From Tricholoma matsutake (taxonomy: Eukaryota; Basidiomycota; Agaricomycetes; Agaricales; Tricholomataceae): a DNA stretch of 64,000 nucleotides. The translations under genes were made by a program, and so were the position numbers. Positions 43,885 through 54,937 of this stretch are shown in pieces; position 1 is the first letter of the stretch, and every line of letters starts with the position of its first letter. Location: positions 9,796,001 through 9,860,000 of the forward strand of contig AP026549.1 in the NCBI GenBank assembly GCA_026075535.2, read 5' to 3'. The notes below the pieces were generated by a model that searched no databases, was not told the origin of the DNA, and saw nothing but the letters and a program-made list of their open reading frames with translations.

Positions 43885-44049
43885 TTACCCCCTTGCTATG
43901 GTCGAAAGTTCCACACTTCGACCTAAATCTTTGTCTCTCCTTCGTGGTCTGATCGGGCGTGGTCTGGTTATGTGGGTGGGTCAGGCTCGAGGGGTACGAT
44001 GGAGGAATAATTCATGTCCGAACTCAGACCATGATCGGGTTCTTTGGGT

Positions 44050-44996
44050 TCATGCTGCCCTAGGTAGCGGTGTCAAGGAGTCGTTGGTATCATTGAAAGG
44101 GGGTCGTTGCAGGATGGCGAATTCAATGTCTGTAATCAGGGGTTCAGGTTCTGTTTGGAAGATGGCATAGAGGCAGAATGTGAAGGTTAGGGCTGCTGCT
44201 GCAGCCAGGGTCGTGCCAACAACGATGGCAAGGATCGTAATCCCTGTGAGCATGGGTATGTCTTGTCATGCCATCATCTTGAGCTCTGCCTTTAAATCCT
44301 TCCATATGGCTCCCCTGTCATGTTTCCCATCACGTCGTCATCAAAATCATCGTATCTGGAGTTAAAGAAGAGCTGCTGTCTCTGTTTAGCTTCTCTTTCA
44401 TCAGTCTCTCGATCTTTCTGAGGTTTCTCTGGGCAGTTCATCCTATAGTGTCCGTGGCCTCGCTGTTTTCAATACTTGCAAATATATCATGGGAAAATCA
44501 GGCCGAAATGGCCTATCTCTTGGCAGATGAAACATCTGGCATGTCTCATGTGTGGGGGGGACCAAGGCGGTTGGGTGGTTTTCAGTTCGGGTTCGGGGGT
44601 GGTTAGATCAATTACTTCAGGTGCCCTAGGCACAATCTTCGGGTTCTTCATAGAATGGGAGGAGTCTCCAGAGGGAGCTCATCGTTCATCTCTGTCACTC
44701 CGCTTGCTGAATGGCAAGGGCGAGGTCAGTGGTCGTCTGTGCCAATCTAAGGGGGTGTGAGGTCTCTCCTTAGTCATTCTCGGTCTGTCTGACCACGGTG
44801 CAATCATCTCCTGGATCGCCTGTTCGATCCCCAGGGCAGCTGCATCGTTCATTGCTTCTTCTAGATTTCGTTCCATCTGCTCGATAGTGCCAGCATAGTA
44901 GAAGCACATCCTGGCCAGATGGTATCTTGGTGGATTGTGGGTGAGGTGAATGCGAAGGGCGTCAGCATTCAATCGGTTTCATAGGTAGTCTCAGGT
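44050..44996 (-). pseudogene. C2 third ORF: zinc knuckles and a membrane segment, env position
   Basis: Minus-strand pieces in order: NADALRIHLTHNPPRYHLARMC with an acidic helical region (44972-44679), then two zinc knuckles near 44520-44430 (CFICQEIGHFGL, with the last Cys lost, and CKY-KQRGHGHYRMNC, with one Cys lost to TGA), an RDDFD-type acidic region, and from 44253 a strongly hydrophobic segment (ITILAIVVGTTLAAAAALTF) followed by about 40 residues to the stop at 44050. Stops separate the pieces, and the last is in another frame, so they may be two proteins. The location between chromodomain and 3' LTR is that of env-like genes. No homology to a viral envelope is claimed. Confidence 0.5.
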
Positions 44997-45065
44997 GAAT
45001 TGTTGTTCGGCAGGCATATTGGGGAGTGTCATTGTGGGAAGAAGGAGGGGGTTCTTGGGTTCTCA

Positions 45066-48000
45066 TCAGAGATGGTACCTCTTCTTATATGCCATCAGGA
45101 TCTCGGGGGCATTCTTCAGGTTCGATTCGGGTTCCCATGTGTTTTTGGATGTCGGGTAGTCAACCCATTTCACGAGGTAATGGTGTGTCTTGCCGTGCTT
45201 CTTGTATGCGATGATCGCTTCCACCTCGTATTCATTTTCTCCTTCCATGAGGTCGGGTGGTGGAGTCAGGAAGTTTCGCCCATGAGTGTCGTTCTCATGG
45301 TATCGCGTGAGTAAAGCCGCATGGAATACTGGGTGGATCTTCCATTTCGGCGGCAGTTTCAATCGGTATGTTGTCCTTGACAAGGCATCTTCAATCATGA
45401 AGGGCCCTTCTTGTTTTGGCACCAGTTTTCTCGTTGGGTAGCCAATCTTCAGGTTCTTGGAGTCAAGCCATACTTGTTCTCCAACCTTGAATGGTTCGTA
45501 TCGCCCTTTCGTTCGGGCAGCCATAGCCTGTCTGGCTAGTTCGTGTGTGGCAAGAGCTTCCCTTCTTGCAGCGAGAAGTCCCTGGATTCTCTGTTCGGCG
45601 GCCAGCACATTTGTCTTTTCATAAGGGGTGGGGATAGCGTGTGGTTGATATCCCATCATCAAGTAAAATGGCGAATGTTTTACTGCGGAGTGCATCTTCT
45701 GGTTGTGCGTGAATTCTGCCGTTGGGAGATAACACTCCCAATCTTTGGGTTTGTTCGAACAGAACATGCAGAGGTAAACCTCTAGCTCTTGGTTTACTCG
45801 CTCCATTTCTCCGTCGGTCTGGGGGTGATAGGCGGTGCTCATGGATAGCTTAATCCTGAGCAGTCATCCGAGTTCTCGGAAGAGTTTGGACGTGAATCAA
45901 GGGTTTCTGTCTGAGATGATTCTTCCAGGGAGTCCAAATCTGGTGTACACATGGTGCAGGTAAAGGTCTGTGGCGCCAAGTGCATCGATTGTCTTCGCGC
46001 AAGGGATAAAAATTACCCCCTTCATAAACCATGGTCTACCACGACCATGATTGAGTCAAATCCATTTATCACGGGCAAGTCCGTGATAAAATCTGTCATT
46101 ACCAGCTCGAATGGTCTGCTGGCATCGGATGATATCGGTGTTGGCGGTGGGGTCGTCGGGTGTGTATTCACTTTCATTTGCTGGCACTTTGCGCAGCCTT
46201 CGACGTACTTCTTGATGAAGTTGGCCATTCCTGGCCACCAGTAGTCTCGTCGGATCAGTTCGATCGTCTGCCATTGTCCAGGGTGTCCTGTCGTGATGCT
46301 ATCATGGTATTTTCGTATGATCACTCGGTGGAGGGTTTCGTCCTGTGGCACGTAGCATCTGTCTTTGGAAAAGAGCAGGCTGTCTTCGAATTTCCAGTCC
46401 TCCAATGCAGACTTGATTGGGGGAGTTCCGTTGTTTTTCAGGGCTCATAAAGCATCATTTATGAGGTTGTCCTTCATTATCGCTGAGACCAGGGCTCCCT
46501 GGAGCTCAGTGTCGATTGTTTTGATGAACAGTTCGTCAGCAAGGATGGTCTTGTCCTCGTTATTGGTGTCTTCTTCAGCTATGTGATCTGCTCTCCTCGA
46601 TAGGGTGTCAGATTGTACCATCTGTGATCTGGGTACATGTTGTAGCTTCAGGTTGAATTGTGACAGGTAGATGGCCCATCTAGCCTGTCGTCAGTTCAGT
46701 TTCTGTGGCTGATGGAAGTACGTCAGGTTCTTGTGATTGGACAATACCATCACAGGGAACAGCGTCCCCTGTAGGTAGTGTCTCCATGTTTCTAGCGCTC
46801 AGATCACTCCCAGTAGTTCCCTGTCATATATCTCATAATTTCTTTCGGCTTCGTTGAAAGAATGCAAGATATAGCCGCATGGGTGCCAGTCTCCATTGTC
46901 ATCCTGTTGTCTGAGTACTGCGCCTGTCACAAATTTCGAGGCATCAGATTCCACCACAAATGGTTTCATTGCGTCTGGCATCAGCAGTACTGGGGCTTCA
47001 TTGAATTTCCTTTTTAGCGCATCGAACGATTGCTGGCAGTCGTTCGTCCATTCACATTTCTGGTTCTTCTTTGTCAAATCGTTCAGCGGTCTGGCCAGAT
47101 CCACGAAGTGTCTGATGAATTGTCGATAGAAGTTTCCGAATCCTAGGAAGGATCTTACATCCTTCACTGTTCTTGGCGTGGGCCAGTCCTTGATCCCAGC
47201 CAGTTTTGTGTTGTCCATTGCAAGTTCATTGGGTCTGACGATCATGCCCAAGAACTCGACTTCCTGTACGTTGAATCTGCACTTCTCTACTTTCAGGTAG
47301 AGATCGCATTGTTGTAGTCGTTCGAGGACCCTTTTGGTCCTTATCCGGTGTTCTTCTTCCATCTTCAAGAAGATCAGGATGTTGTCCATATAGATGATGA
47401 GCCATCCTTCATCTAGCATATCTCGGAAGAGATCATTCATCATGGCCTGGAATGTTGCCAGTGAGTTGCACAGCCCAAAGAACATCACCATTGGCTCGAA
47501 TAGCCCTCGGTTAGTCTTGAATGCTGCCTTCCACTCATCTCCTTTCTTTATCCATATGTTATGATATCCCCATCGAATATCAAGTTTTGTGAAAAATCTT
47601 GCTCCCTTCAGCTTGTCCAAGAGGTCTCCGATCAGTGGCAGGGGGTAGTTGTTCCAGATTGTTCCTTCATTCAGATAGTGATAGTCTTGGCAAGGTCATA
47701 GAGCGTCGGAGTCCTTCTTTGACACGAAGAAGAACGGGGATGCCATGGGTGATTTCGACAGTTGGATGTATCCTTTCTCCAGGGTTTCATCTAGAAACTC
47801 ATTGAGTTTCTCTTGTTCTTTCAGCGTCAATGGGTAGACTTTGCAATCCTTCGGTACAAAGCCTTCCTTCAGGTCGATCGCGTGATCCCATGGTCTTGAT
47901 TCTGGGAATCATTCGGATGCGGCTTTCTAGAATACCTGTCTGTACTTCTGGTATTCCGGTGGCAGTAAATTGTCCAGGGTCTGTTGGCTAGTCTCCTTTC

Positions 48001-49501
48001 CCTCCTCTTGCTCGTGCGCTAGTCGTTGGGATATGGATGTCTTTGCTCTGATCCATATGTCCGAGTTGAGTAGGTACCGTGGGGAGCCCTTGCCCTTTGT
48101 GAGCCTGCTGATTGTGTTCATTTTTCGGATGTATCTGTGTGTCGGTTCTTGATGTTCCTCTGTCAGGGGTAGTTCTATGGCTGGTCCAAATAGGCCGATG
48201 ACTGGTTCGCCTCGTGTGTATGCAATCAGTATTGAGTCATCCTCAATTACATCTCGTTCGGGGGTCAGTTCCATCGCTCATATTTCCATGCCGGTATCTG
48301 CCAGTAGTTCTTCATCGGGTACCTCTTCGACCTTTACCTGAGGGGGGGTCTCCCTGGGCATAGGTACTTCAGCGTTGATGGTACCGTGATCTGGAGTCCT
48401 ATAATCATGGGTCGGAGTAGTCTGTTGTCGAGGGTAGTTTATCCTGTTTTGTAGTGTCGTTTTCACGTTCCTTTTGCCGGTGCTTCCCTCCCCTGTGGAG
48501 GTTAGCAATTCCTTCATCCTTTGCACAATTTGTTGTGCCTTGTCACATTCCTTGTTTTTGCCCTTTTCCAGTTGTTTCTTCTTCTGGTTTTCTCGGGTCT
48601 TGGTGACAGCACGTCGTGCTGCTTCAAGGCCTCTGGCTTGTTTAGGGGTGTTGCTGCTCCTGGTCTTTGCGACAGCTATCTGGACAGAATTTAGTTCTTT
48701 TGCTTTCCTTTCTGAAAGCCTTTCTCTTGTTTTTGCCATGGCCAATCGGGCTCAGGCAAGGCTCCTTTCTTTTTCTTCGGTGAGCCTTTCTCTCGTCTTT
48801 GCCATGGCTAGTCATACTTGGGCAAGGTTTCTCTCCTTCTCTTCGGAGAGTCTTTTTCTCATTTTTGCCATGGCCGATCTGGCTTGGGCAAGGCTCCTCT
48901 CTTTCTCTTCAGAGAGCCTCTGTCTTGTTTTGGCCACAATGTGTCGAATTTGTGCCAGTTTGTCGTTGGGTGCCTCCCTTTCAGTGTCAACCTTGGGGAG
49001 CTTCAGGCTATTCGGGAGGGATTGTTTGGCTCTTCTCGTCTTTTCCAAGATCCGTTGGATTTGAGCTCATCGTTCTTTGTCTCAGAACTCAAAGGTTCCC
49101 TTCTTCCAATCAATGATCGGGTTTATCTCCCGCAGCCATGGCAGGCCCAGGATTACCGATTCTTTGCCTAGTCCGGCGACTAGGTATTCTATTGGGTAGC
49201 TCCTTCCATTGATGTGGAGTCTTCCCTTCACACATCTGGTGATCGTTCCCTGCTTGTTCAGGGTCCCATCTACATTCGTGGCCCGGATGGTGCGGCCTAA
49301 GGGATATGTTCTGATCCCTTCTCGTTCAACAAAGTTCGAGTTGATAAAGACTCCTCCTGCTCCAGAGTCGAGGAGCACGTTCGTTGCGACGTCTTTCCCA
49401 TTGTCTGACTCAGCTACCTGAATAGACAGGCGCATAGATTGTCTATTCATGGTAGCTAAGAGTACAGACCCTAGGGAGACTACAGCAGTGACTGGCATCA
49501 T
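45066..49501 (-). pseudogene. pol: C2 Pol polyprotein, broken
   Basis: The frame is largely continuous from 49501 to 46022, then shifts by one base. C2 lacks a G near 46027 that C1 has. Domains: protease with LLDSGAGGVFIN (49350), ending GLPWLREINPIIDW; a 22-residue repeat spacer (48990-48560); RT with YMDN instead of YMDD (47381-47392); RNase H; the integrase zinc region; the core; and a chromodomain ending at 45066. Stops include TGA at 47696-47698 where C1 has CGA. It is thus inactive in RT and in frame. Confidence 0.88.
48560..48990 (-). repeat. 66-bp tandem repeats coding 22-residue units
   Basis: GCCATGG recurs exactly every 66 bases at 48735, 48801 and 48867, with further diverged units on both sides. 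On the minus strand each unit reads like LAQARSAMAKMRKRLSEEKE plus two residues. Twenty-two residues equals two 11-residue helical repeats. Similar, more decayed units occur in C1 near 26940-27300. Confidence 0.8.
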
Positions 49502-49548
49502 ATCAGGCCACTGTTCTAAAAACCCAATTCCTCCAATAGGTTAAGGGC

Positions 49549-50440
49549 TCATTCCTTTTCTTCTTTGTCTAGTTCATCCAGCACCGTGCGGATCTTCTGG
49601 TAGGTGTCCACCCCAGTCTTTTTCTGGGTGAAGTGGTTTCGGTAGGGAGGGGGCACTGACCCCGCCTGAGTGGGGTTCTTTCCATCCCTATGGTCGGACG
49701 ATCGGTGTCCTGGTTGGTGACAGATGAGACACAGTCCCTTCCAGAGGTGTTCCACGTGTTCTTGGTTCATCAATCAGTTGATATCAAGAGAGGGCTGTCC
49801 TTTCTTCGTCATTTCGTTTGTCTTCTGGTTCTGCCTGGTCTTTCCCAGGATTGCCATGGCCTGTTTCCATTGGCCTTTGTATTTCGAAGCTGCCTTTATC
49901 CAGCCTTTGAGCATGTTGGGCACTGTCTCCATTGTGTGTACCCTCTTCAGTAATTCGGGATGCAGTCCGTCCATGAAGTACTTGATCATGGCTGCATCTT
50001 CTGTGATTCCCGTCCTGTCTTTCAGGATGCGGAAATTTGCCACATATTCTTCGAGGTTCCCTGAACCTTGTTTGAGATTCTTAATCTCTGTCTTTGCCAT
50101 TCTGGCATTGTCGATCGGTGAGAAGGCCTCTAGGACCTTCTGTCGGAAGTCTGCATATTCACCGAGTCCCTCAGACTGGTGTTGGTTCACAAATGCCTGC
50201 GCCCAGGCAGCTGCTGTCCCTCCATTCATGAAGGACAGCGTGAAGATGATCTTCTTGTCGTTTGTGTCATAGACCTGATCATTGATTCACAAGTACAGGT
50301 CTATCTCCTGCAGGAACTTGGCGGTCTTGGTCCGCTCTCCTGAGAAGTCTGTGGGTGATCGGATTCAAATGTCCTTCATGGACATCGTTGGTGTGGTTGC
50401 GGGTTCAGACATCTTGTTATAGAGGTCATCGGTTTCATCT
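49549..50440 (-). pseudogene. gag: C2 Gag
   Basis: The Gag domain is in frame from about 50428, with stops (TGA near 50369 and 50291) before a clean stretch 50229-49549. That stretch has GLGEYADFRQKVLEAF, NLKQGSGNLEEYVANF and an atypical knuckle, CLICHQPGHRSSDH. Pol is in the -1 register relative to gag, as in A and B. Confidence 0.82.
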
Positions 50441-50894
50441 CAACACCCTTCATGTGTTATGTGCCACACTTCTCAATGTTCTTGCACACTATGGGAATAT
50501 CCCTATTAGTATTGTCTCTGGCACCACCTAGGTGGTGCCAGGTGGCGGTGCCCTGTCAAAATAAATTCCAAAAATAGAATAGCACCCTTTTTGCTTCTTT
50601 CTATTTTTAAACTTCACATCGTCATTCCACCAGTGCTGTGCTACTGTACCCAACCCCCCTGCTCTCCAATTGTTCACCAGTCATGTGGCCTTTTTTTTTT
50701 TTTTTTCCTGATGCACCTGTCTACCTCTCCAACCGTTCACCAGTCATGTGGCTGGTGTTTTCCATGACCAGGTCCTTTGTGCCATCGGGTACTGGCTGTG
50801 CCTGCCAAACTTTGTCGTGTGTAAACATAATGTGGCTGAGACCATGGTATGCGACTTGCATTGTCAATACAGCTTAACTCACAAAACCCACACC
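50441..50894. other. No supported gene; perfect palindrome and T-tract
   Basis: It holds the 20-bp perfect palindrome GGCACCACCTAGGTGGTGCC at 50520-50539, a T18-type tract near 50690, and a short direct repeat, GTTCACCAGTCATGTGGC, near 50672 and 50734. Confidence 0.55.
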
Positions 50895-51062
50895 TGGGAA
50901 GGCAGCCATGGATGCTGTACAAGGCAGCCTGGTGCACAGCAGTGTGGGCAGTGCAACGCAGCTGGGAACAAAAACGGAAGGCATAGACAAAAGTCAGGTT
51001 TGAGGTGCAGAAAAGGCTTGGATGGATGCGGGTTTCGATCAGGCGAGGAATAGTTCTTGACA
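50895..51062 (-). repeat. Truncated A-family LTR in the helicase gene
   Basis: The minus strand starts TGTCAAGAACTATTCC at 51062 and follows the A LTR for about 168 bases before diverging. It interrupts the helicase frame at ALDHR. Confidence 0.8.
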
Positions 51063-52945
51063 CGGTGGTCGAGAGCCTGCCTATCTTTCACTAGTTGTTT
51101 CTTCACTCGAGGGGTGGGCAGTTCCTTGTGCTTTGTCAGAGTAGACGGCAAAACACCTGTGTACATAGGACTAGGCAAACCTTCATTGAGGTCGATCACA
51201 TCATCATCATGTCAATCACAGCAAAAAATCATGTTATAGTGCAGGGCTTCAGAGCAAACATCAGTATGGACACACTTGGAAGATAGTAGTGCACCATTGG
51301 CTGCGTTGTCACCCAAGTAAGAAGTAAAGAATTCCCAAAGACAGGTTTGACATTGTACTAGCTTTACACAGGAGAGAGGTGCACGTTCCTTCCTTGATGC
51401 AGTAGGCTTTGATAGGACACAAGGGCAGTCAGGGTCATCAGATCTACTGTTAGCATACTCATTGAGAGGGATTGTCAATGCCCACAGCTCATAGAATAGC
51501 ACAAATAATCCCTGAGATCTGTCACGATGACCGACTTGACCACCTCGCTGAAGAACGTCAATGATGCTGCTGGGAAGACCAACATTGCATACAATCTTGA
51601 CATCGGGGAAGTCAATGCCCTGTTGAGGAGTTCATGAGAACAAGCAATCAACTGAAGCCAGACTTACAATGGATTCTCCAGACGTTGTGCATAATATCTT
51701 GCATATGCCATCTTCTTCAGTAAAGGCCTGGTGCACCTCACAAAGATATTGTTCAGACATCCCGCTATGGTAGTGTCGTATTATCCCTTTTCCACAGTGC
51801 TGTCAAGGAAGTTTGCCATCCAAGTAATCCGAAACAGAGCTAGCCAGGTCCGTATCATCAAAGAAGATCAAAATGCATGGCTGAGACACAGGATCAAATG
51901 GGTTGAGAAGGAAACAGTCATAATTTTGACACTCTTCAATTCTTGAAACCACATGGTGCATAGCGTACATGGTATTAGGCCGATTTGAGGAAACACGGAT
52001 TGAGACATAGTTTGGACATAGAGTTTTCGATTCCACAGTCTTGAGTATGTGAGTTGGGAATATCGCCGAAATTGACTGCCAGGGTATAGACTGGGGAAGA
52101 AGTGCCTTAAGTTCATCTAGTTGTGCCCACGCAGGTCAGAAGGCCTTGGTGCCGTTATGTGCTAGACCAGTGGTGTGCATGAAGTGAGCCTTGTCGACAT
52201 GTATCTGCTTGATCCTGCGCTGGAATAGCTTGTGCCAAATGAGAGCTGCGAGTCGAGGATAGTGGCCTTCAGGTGTCTTGAATAGCTGTTCAACAGTTGC
52301 AATGATGTGGCATGCCATTCTGGGGGTTCAAGATCCTAGATTATGGACATGTTCCTGTGGGAGAAATAAGAAGAGGTGTATAACAGTCTTAGTATGCTTA
52401 ATATGCTCACATTCCAGTACACATCCTCCTGCGGAGTGTCATCATTGATTGCAATAGTTGGAGTGCTGTAGTTCGTGTTGAAATCATTCTCCTGTTCATC
52501 ACGTGAGGGATAGCAGCATGGTAATATCTGGAAAATATCATACCTGTGTAACCTGGAGACATTTTAATGGCAATATCGTGAGAGAAATCCTGCCATCCTT
52601 CGGGTCATCGAGAAGTAGGTTGAGAACAATTGGTAGAGTCTTGCCATTTCTGGTCCCAGCACCAATTAAGGAGTCTTGACCCTTGTAGGTGGCTAGACAA
52701 GCATGAAGCTGAAGTTCTCGTGGGACATGAGTGCCTCCAGTAACTGCCCAAGACAGAAGACAAGTCCTGCTAGCTGTAATCTTGTCATCTTGTTGAAGTT
52801 CCTCCAGATATGTTCTCAGCAGTTTGTTTACGTCGATAGAGTTTGAAAGAAGATATATAATTTCATCACCAGAGGCCAGACAGACATAGTCAAGATATTC
52901 CTCAAGAGTAGGTACAGAATCCATGAGATACGAGAGAGAAGGCAC
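51063..52945 (-). pseudogene. RecQ-like DNA helicase gene, broken (G1)
   Basis: Introns at 52492-52543, 52355-52410 and 51620-51668 keep the frame. The N-terminal region leads to LQLHACLATYKGQDSLIGAG and a damaged Walker A (AGTRNGKT for GTGTGKT). Motif II is VDKAHF where DEAH is expected (52190-52192 AAG for GAG). Helicase C-terminal motifs include HYHSGMS and GIDFPDV...QRGGQVGHRD. TGA codons follow KAF and KLP. The 3' end is cut by an LTR at 51062. This type of helicase gene is dispersed in many agaricomycete genomes and is often associated with mobile DNA. This copy cannot encode an active ATPase. Confidence 0.8.
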
Positions 52946-53186
52946 GTTGACTCATCGACAGCGGTGACAGCGATCACTATTGATCACTGACAAAGTCATC
53001 TGAGATCCGAAATCTGTGATTTCCTTCCTATTATAGAAGAGTTACTGGGAAAGGAAAATTTCTAGATTGCTGATTCAGCTTCCATACACAAAATTGTAAT
53101 GCTATGCCTTTTTAAACTCAGCTTCACCAGTCCCTCTACAAGGTATTGACACTCACTCATACCTGTACAAGGGAGTGGTTATGAGT

Positions 53187-53738
53187 CTAGTCCTTTACCT
53201 TCTTCTTACTCCAGCATTTATCTGCTTGATGTCTGATCTTTCCACAGTTCCCACATTTGTTTCCATCAAATTTATGGCATTTGGTTGTCCAGTGTCCAGC
53301 ATGTTTACAATGATTGCAATAAGGCCACAAGGAGGATTTTCGATCAGAGATTCAATCTTCTAGGGATTTACTAGCACTGTTAGCATTCTGGGTTTTCACC
53401 AGATTTATGCTTCCCATAGTACTGTTTTTATTATTCCCATTATTAGATCTGGTCAACTGTATCTTGTATTCCTCCCATAACAGTCCAATAAATGTGTCAG
53501 AGGTTAAGCACCATTTAGGGTTGGGATCATTTGGATCGTTGGCGTTCCCATTATAAGGTTCAACATAGGTATGCCACGATGAAGGTAAGGACACAGATAT
53601 GATTGCTTTAAAGTGCATGTCAGAGACATGAAATTCCTCGTTAGGAAATCTGTTGATGTGGTCACAATATGATTTGAGAACATCCAGATGTTTTAGGAGG
53701 TCATCAGCGTCAAGTAATTTGGTCTCGTATAATAGGCA
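53187..53738 (-). pseudogene. gag: Copia-type Gag fragment of element E
   Basis: The minus-strand frame from next to the primer site reads LDADDLLKHLDVLKSYCDH, HFKAIISVSLPSSWHTYVEPY (UBN2-type Gag), then a TGA near 53352, then two knuckles, CNHCKHAGHWTTKC and CGNCGKIRHQADKC. The N-terminal Gag part is missing and the rest of the element downstream is absent. Confidence 0.75.
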
Positions 53739-53750
53739 GGGCCCATAACC
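53739..53750 (-). other. Copia primer-binding site (initiator tRNA half-site)
   Basis: The minus strand reads GGTTATGGGCCC directly after the LTR. It is complementary to the anticodon region of initiator tRNA-Met, the internal half-tRNA primer site known from copia-type elements. Confidence 0.8.
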
Positions 53751-53960
53751 TATTGGAAATCAGGCTGGGAAATGAACAGAGAAGAGATAATTCTCTTAGA
53801 GACAAGTGGGGGAAACAAGACAAGGAACTTATTATTCTTTCTCCTATACTACGGCTGTATGTAACTGTGCTATAAATAAAACATGCATCAAAACAGCCAC
53901 TCTATTAATAATATCCAGCATCTGGCCTCAGACCATGGGCTTGGACTGCCTATCCCAACA
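53751..53960 (-). repeat. Element E 5' LTR
   Basis: 210 bp, minus strand TGTTGGGATAGGC to CCAATA, nearly identical to 31550-31759. It has a TATAAATA-like motif inside. Confidence 0.88.
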
Positions 53961-54937
53961 CATGGTGGGCACCATGCTGCTTTGTTCTTTTTCTTTTTCT
54001 CTTTCTTTTTCAACGTCATGGATACAAATGCACATTGTGAACTGCATTAGAGGTTGAGAAAGTTTGATGTACAGGTTAGGGAAAAGAACCAACATCATGC
54101 ATTGGTTCAACCACCATCATGTGATTCGCCCAAAATGGGAGGAGGCTAATTTTTTGGGGCTGGACTTCTTTTTCAGTACAACACACCTGTCTCCCTATCT
54201 ACTGCTATGCAAGCTACATTGTGCATATTTTCTGCTGTATTATGAGTGATTTCCAATGCAACCATGTCAATAACAGAACTAAAAGAACCAGATCAATGCA
54301 GTCCTACCAATCCAAAGGAGGAACAGCTAGGGAAGAGCTGGGTGGACAAAAACAAAATAGGCAGTCTGTGGCAGACATTCCTTGCTATTGAAAGCAGTCT
54401 CATACAGCATCATTACATAGGCCCAAAAAGAGCAAGATTATTTCAAGGCAAGCTTGCACAGTTTGCAAAGTTGTTGGATGACTGCTCAAGAAAATGACAG
54501 CAGGCTACCCATGCAGGGGGGATCCAATGGAAAACAGCCAGTGTTTGTACCAAATTATGCACTTGTGTGTCTCCATGGGGTGGGTGAACCAAGGAGAATT
54601 GATTGCCAGTCTGGTTTTTTTCTGTGCCCACAGTGCGACTTTCAGGCATGTGAGGTTATAGAAATCCAGGTATGGGTCTTTCTACTGGCTTGAAATGTAC
54701 ATTGTGACACATGTAGTAGAAGCATTGTAAGTCATGCAGTGTAGGCACCAGCACAGGCGCCCTCATATCAGGAGCAGCTGCTGGAGATGAGATGTCTGCC
54801 AGTGCCCCATCAATGCCCATCCCAACTGTTGGAACCCCACTTCACTCCACAATGCTGCCTATAGAAAATGCTGACTCATGCACGCTGGCCCAGAAATTTC
54901 TGGAAAAAAATGGATGGAGGGTCGATGATGGCCAGAT
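53961..54937. other. Possible upstream exons of the OrsD-helicase gene, unresolved
   Basis: Between 54454 and 54693 a frame with GFFLCPQCDFQACEVIE ends at a GTATGG donor-like site near 54670. This may be coding. I cannot build a consistent gene model. Confidence 0.3.

Larger units (their letters stand above)
43228..50440 (-). mobile_element. Ty3/gypsy chromovirus element C2 (minus strand)
   Basis: The left 3' LTR is 43228-43884. The right end is lost near 50440, inside the gag N-terminus, with no 5' LTR. It is collinear with C1 through gag, pol and chromodomain, but it has a different accessory region and no D1 insertion. Confidence 0.9.

Noticed and set aside
44050..44253. Membrane-segment ORF of C2 as a retroviral-type envelope
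   Set aside because: Only a hydrophobic helix is visible. There is no signal peptide, glycosylation pattern or fusion motif, so an envelope identity is not supported.
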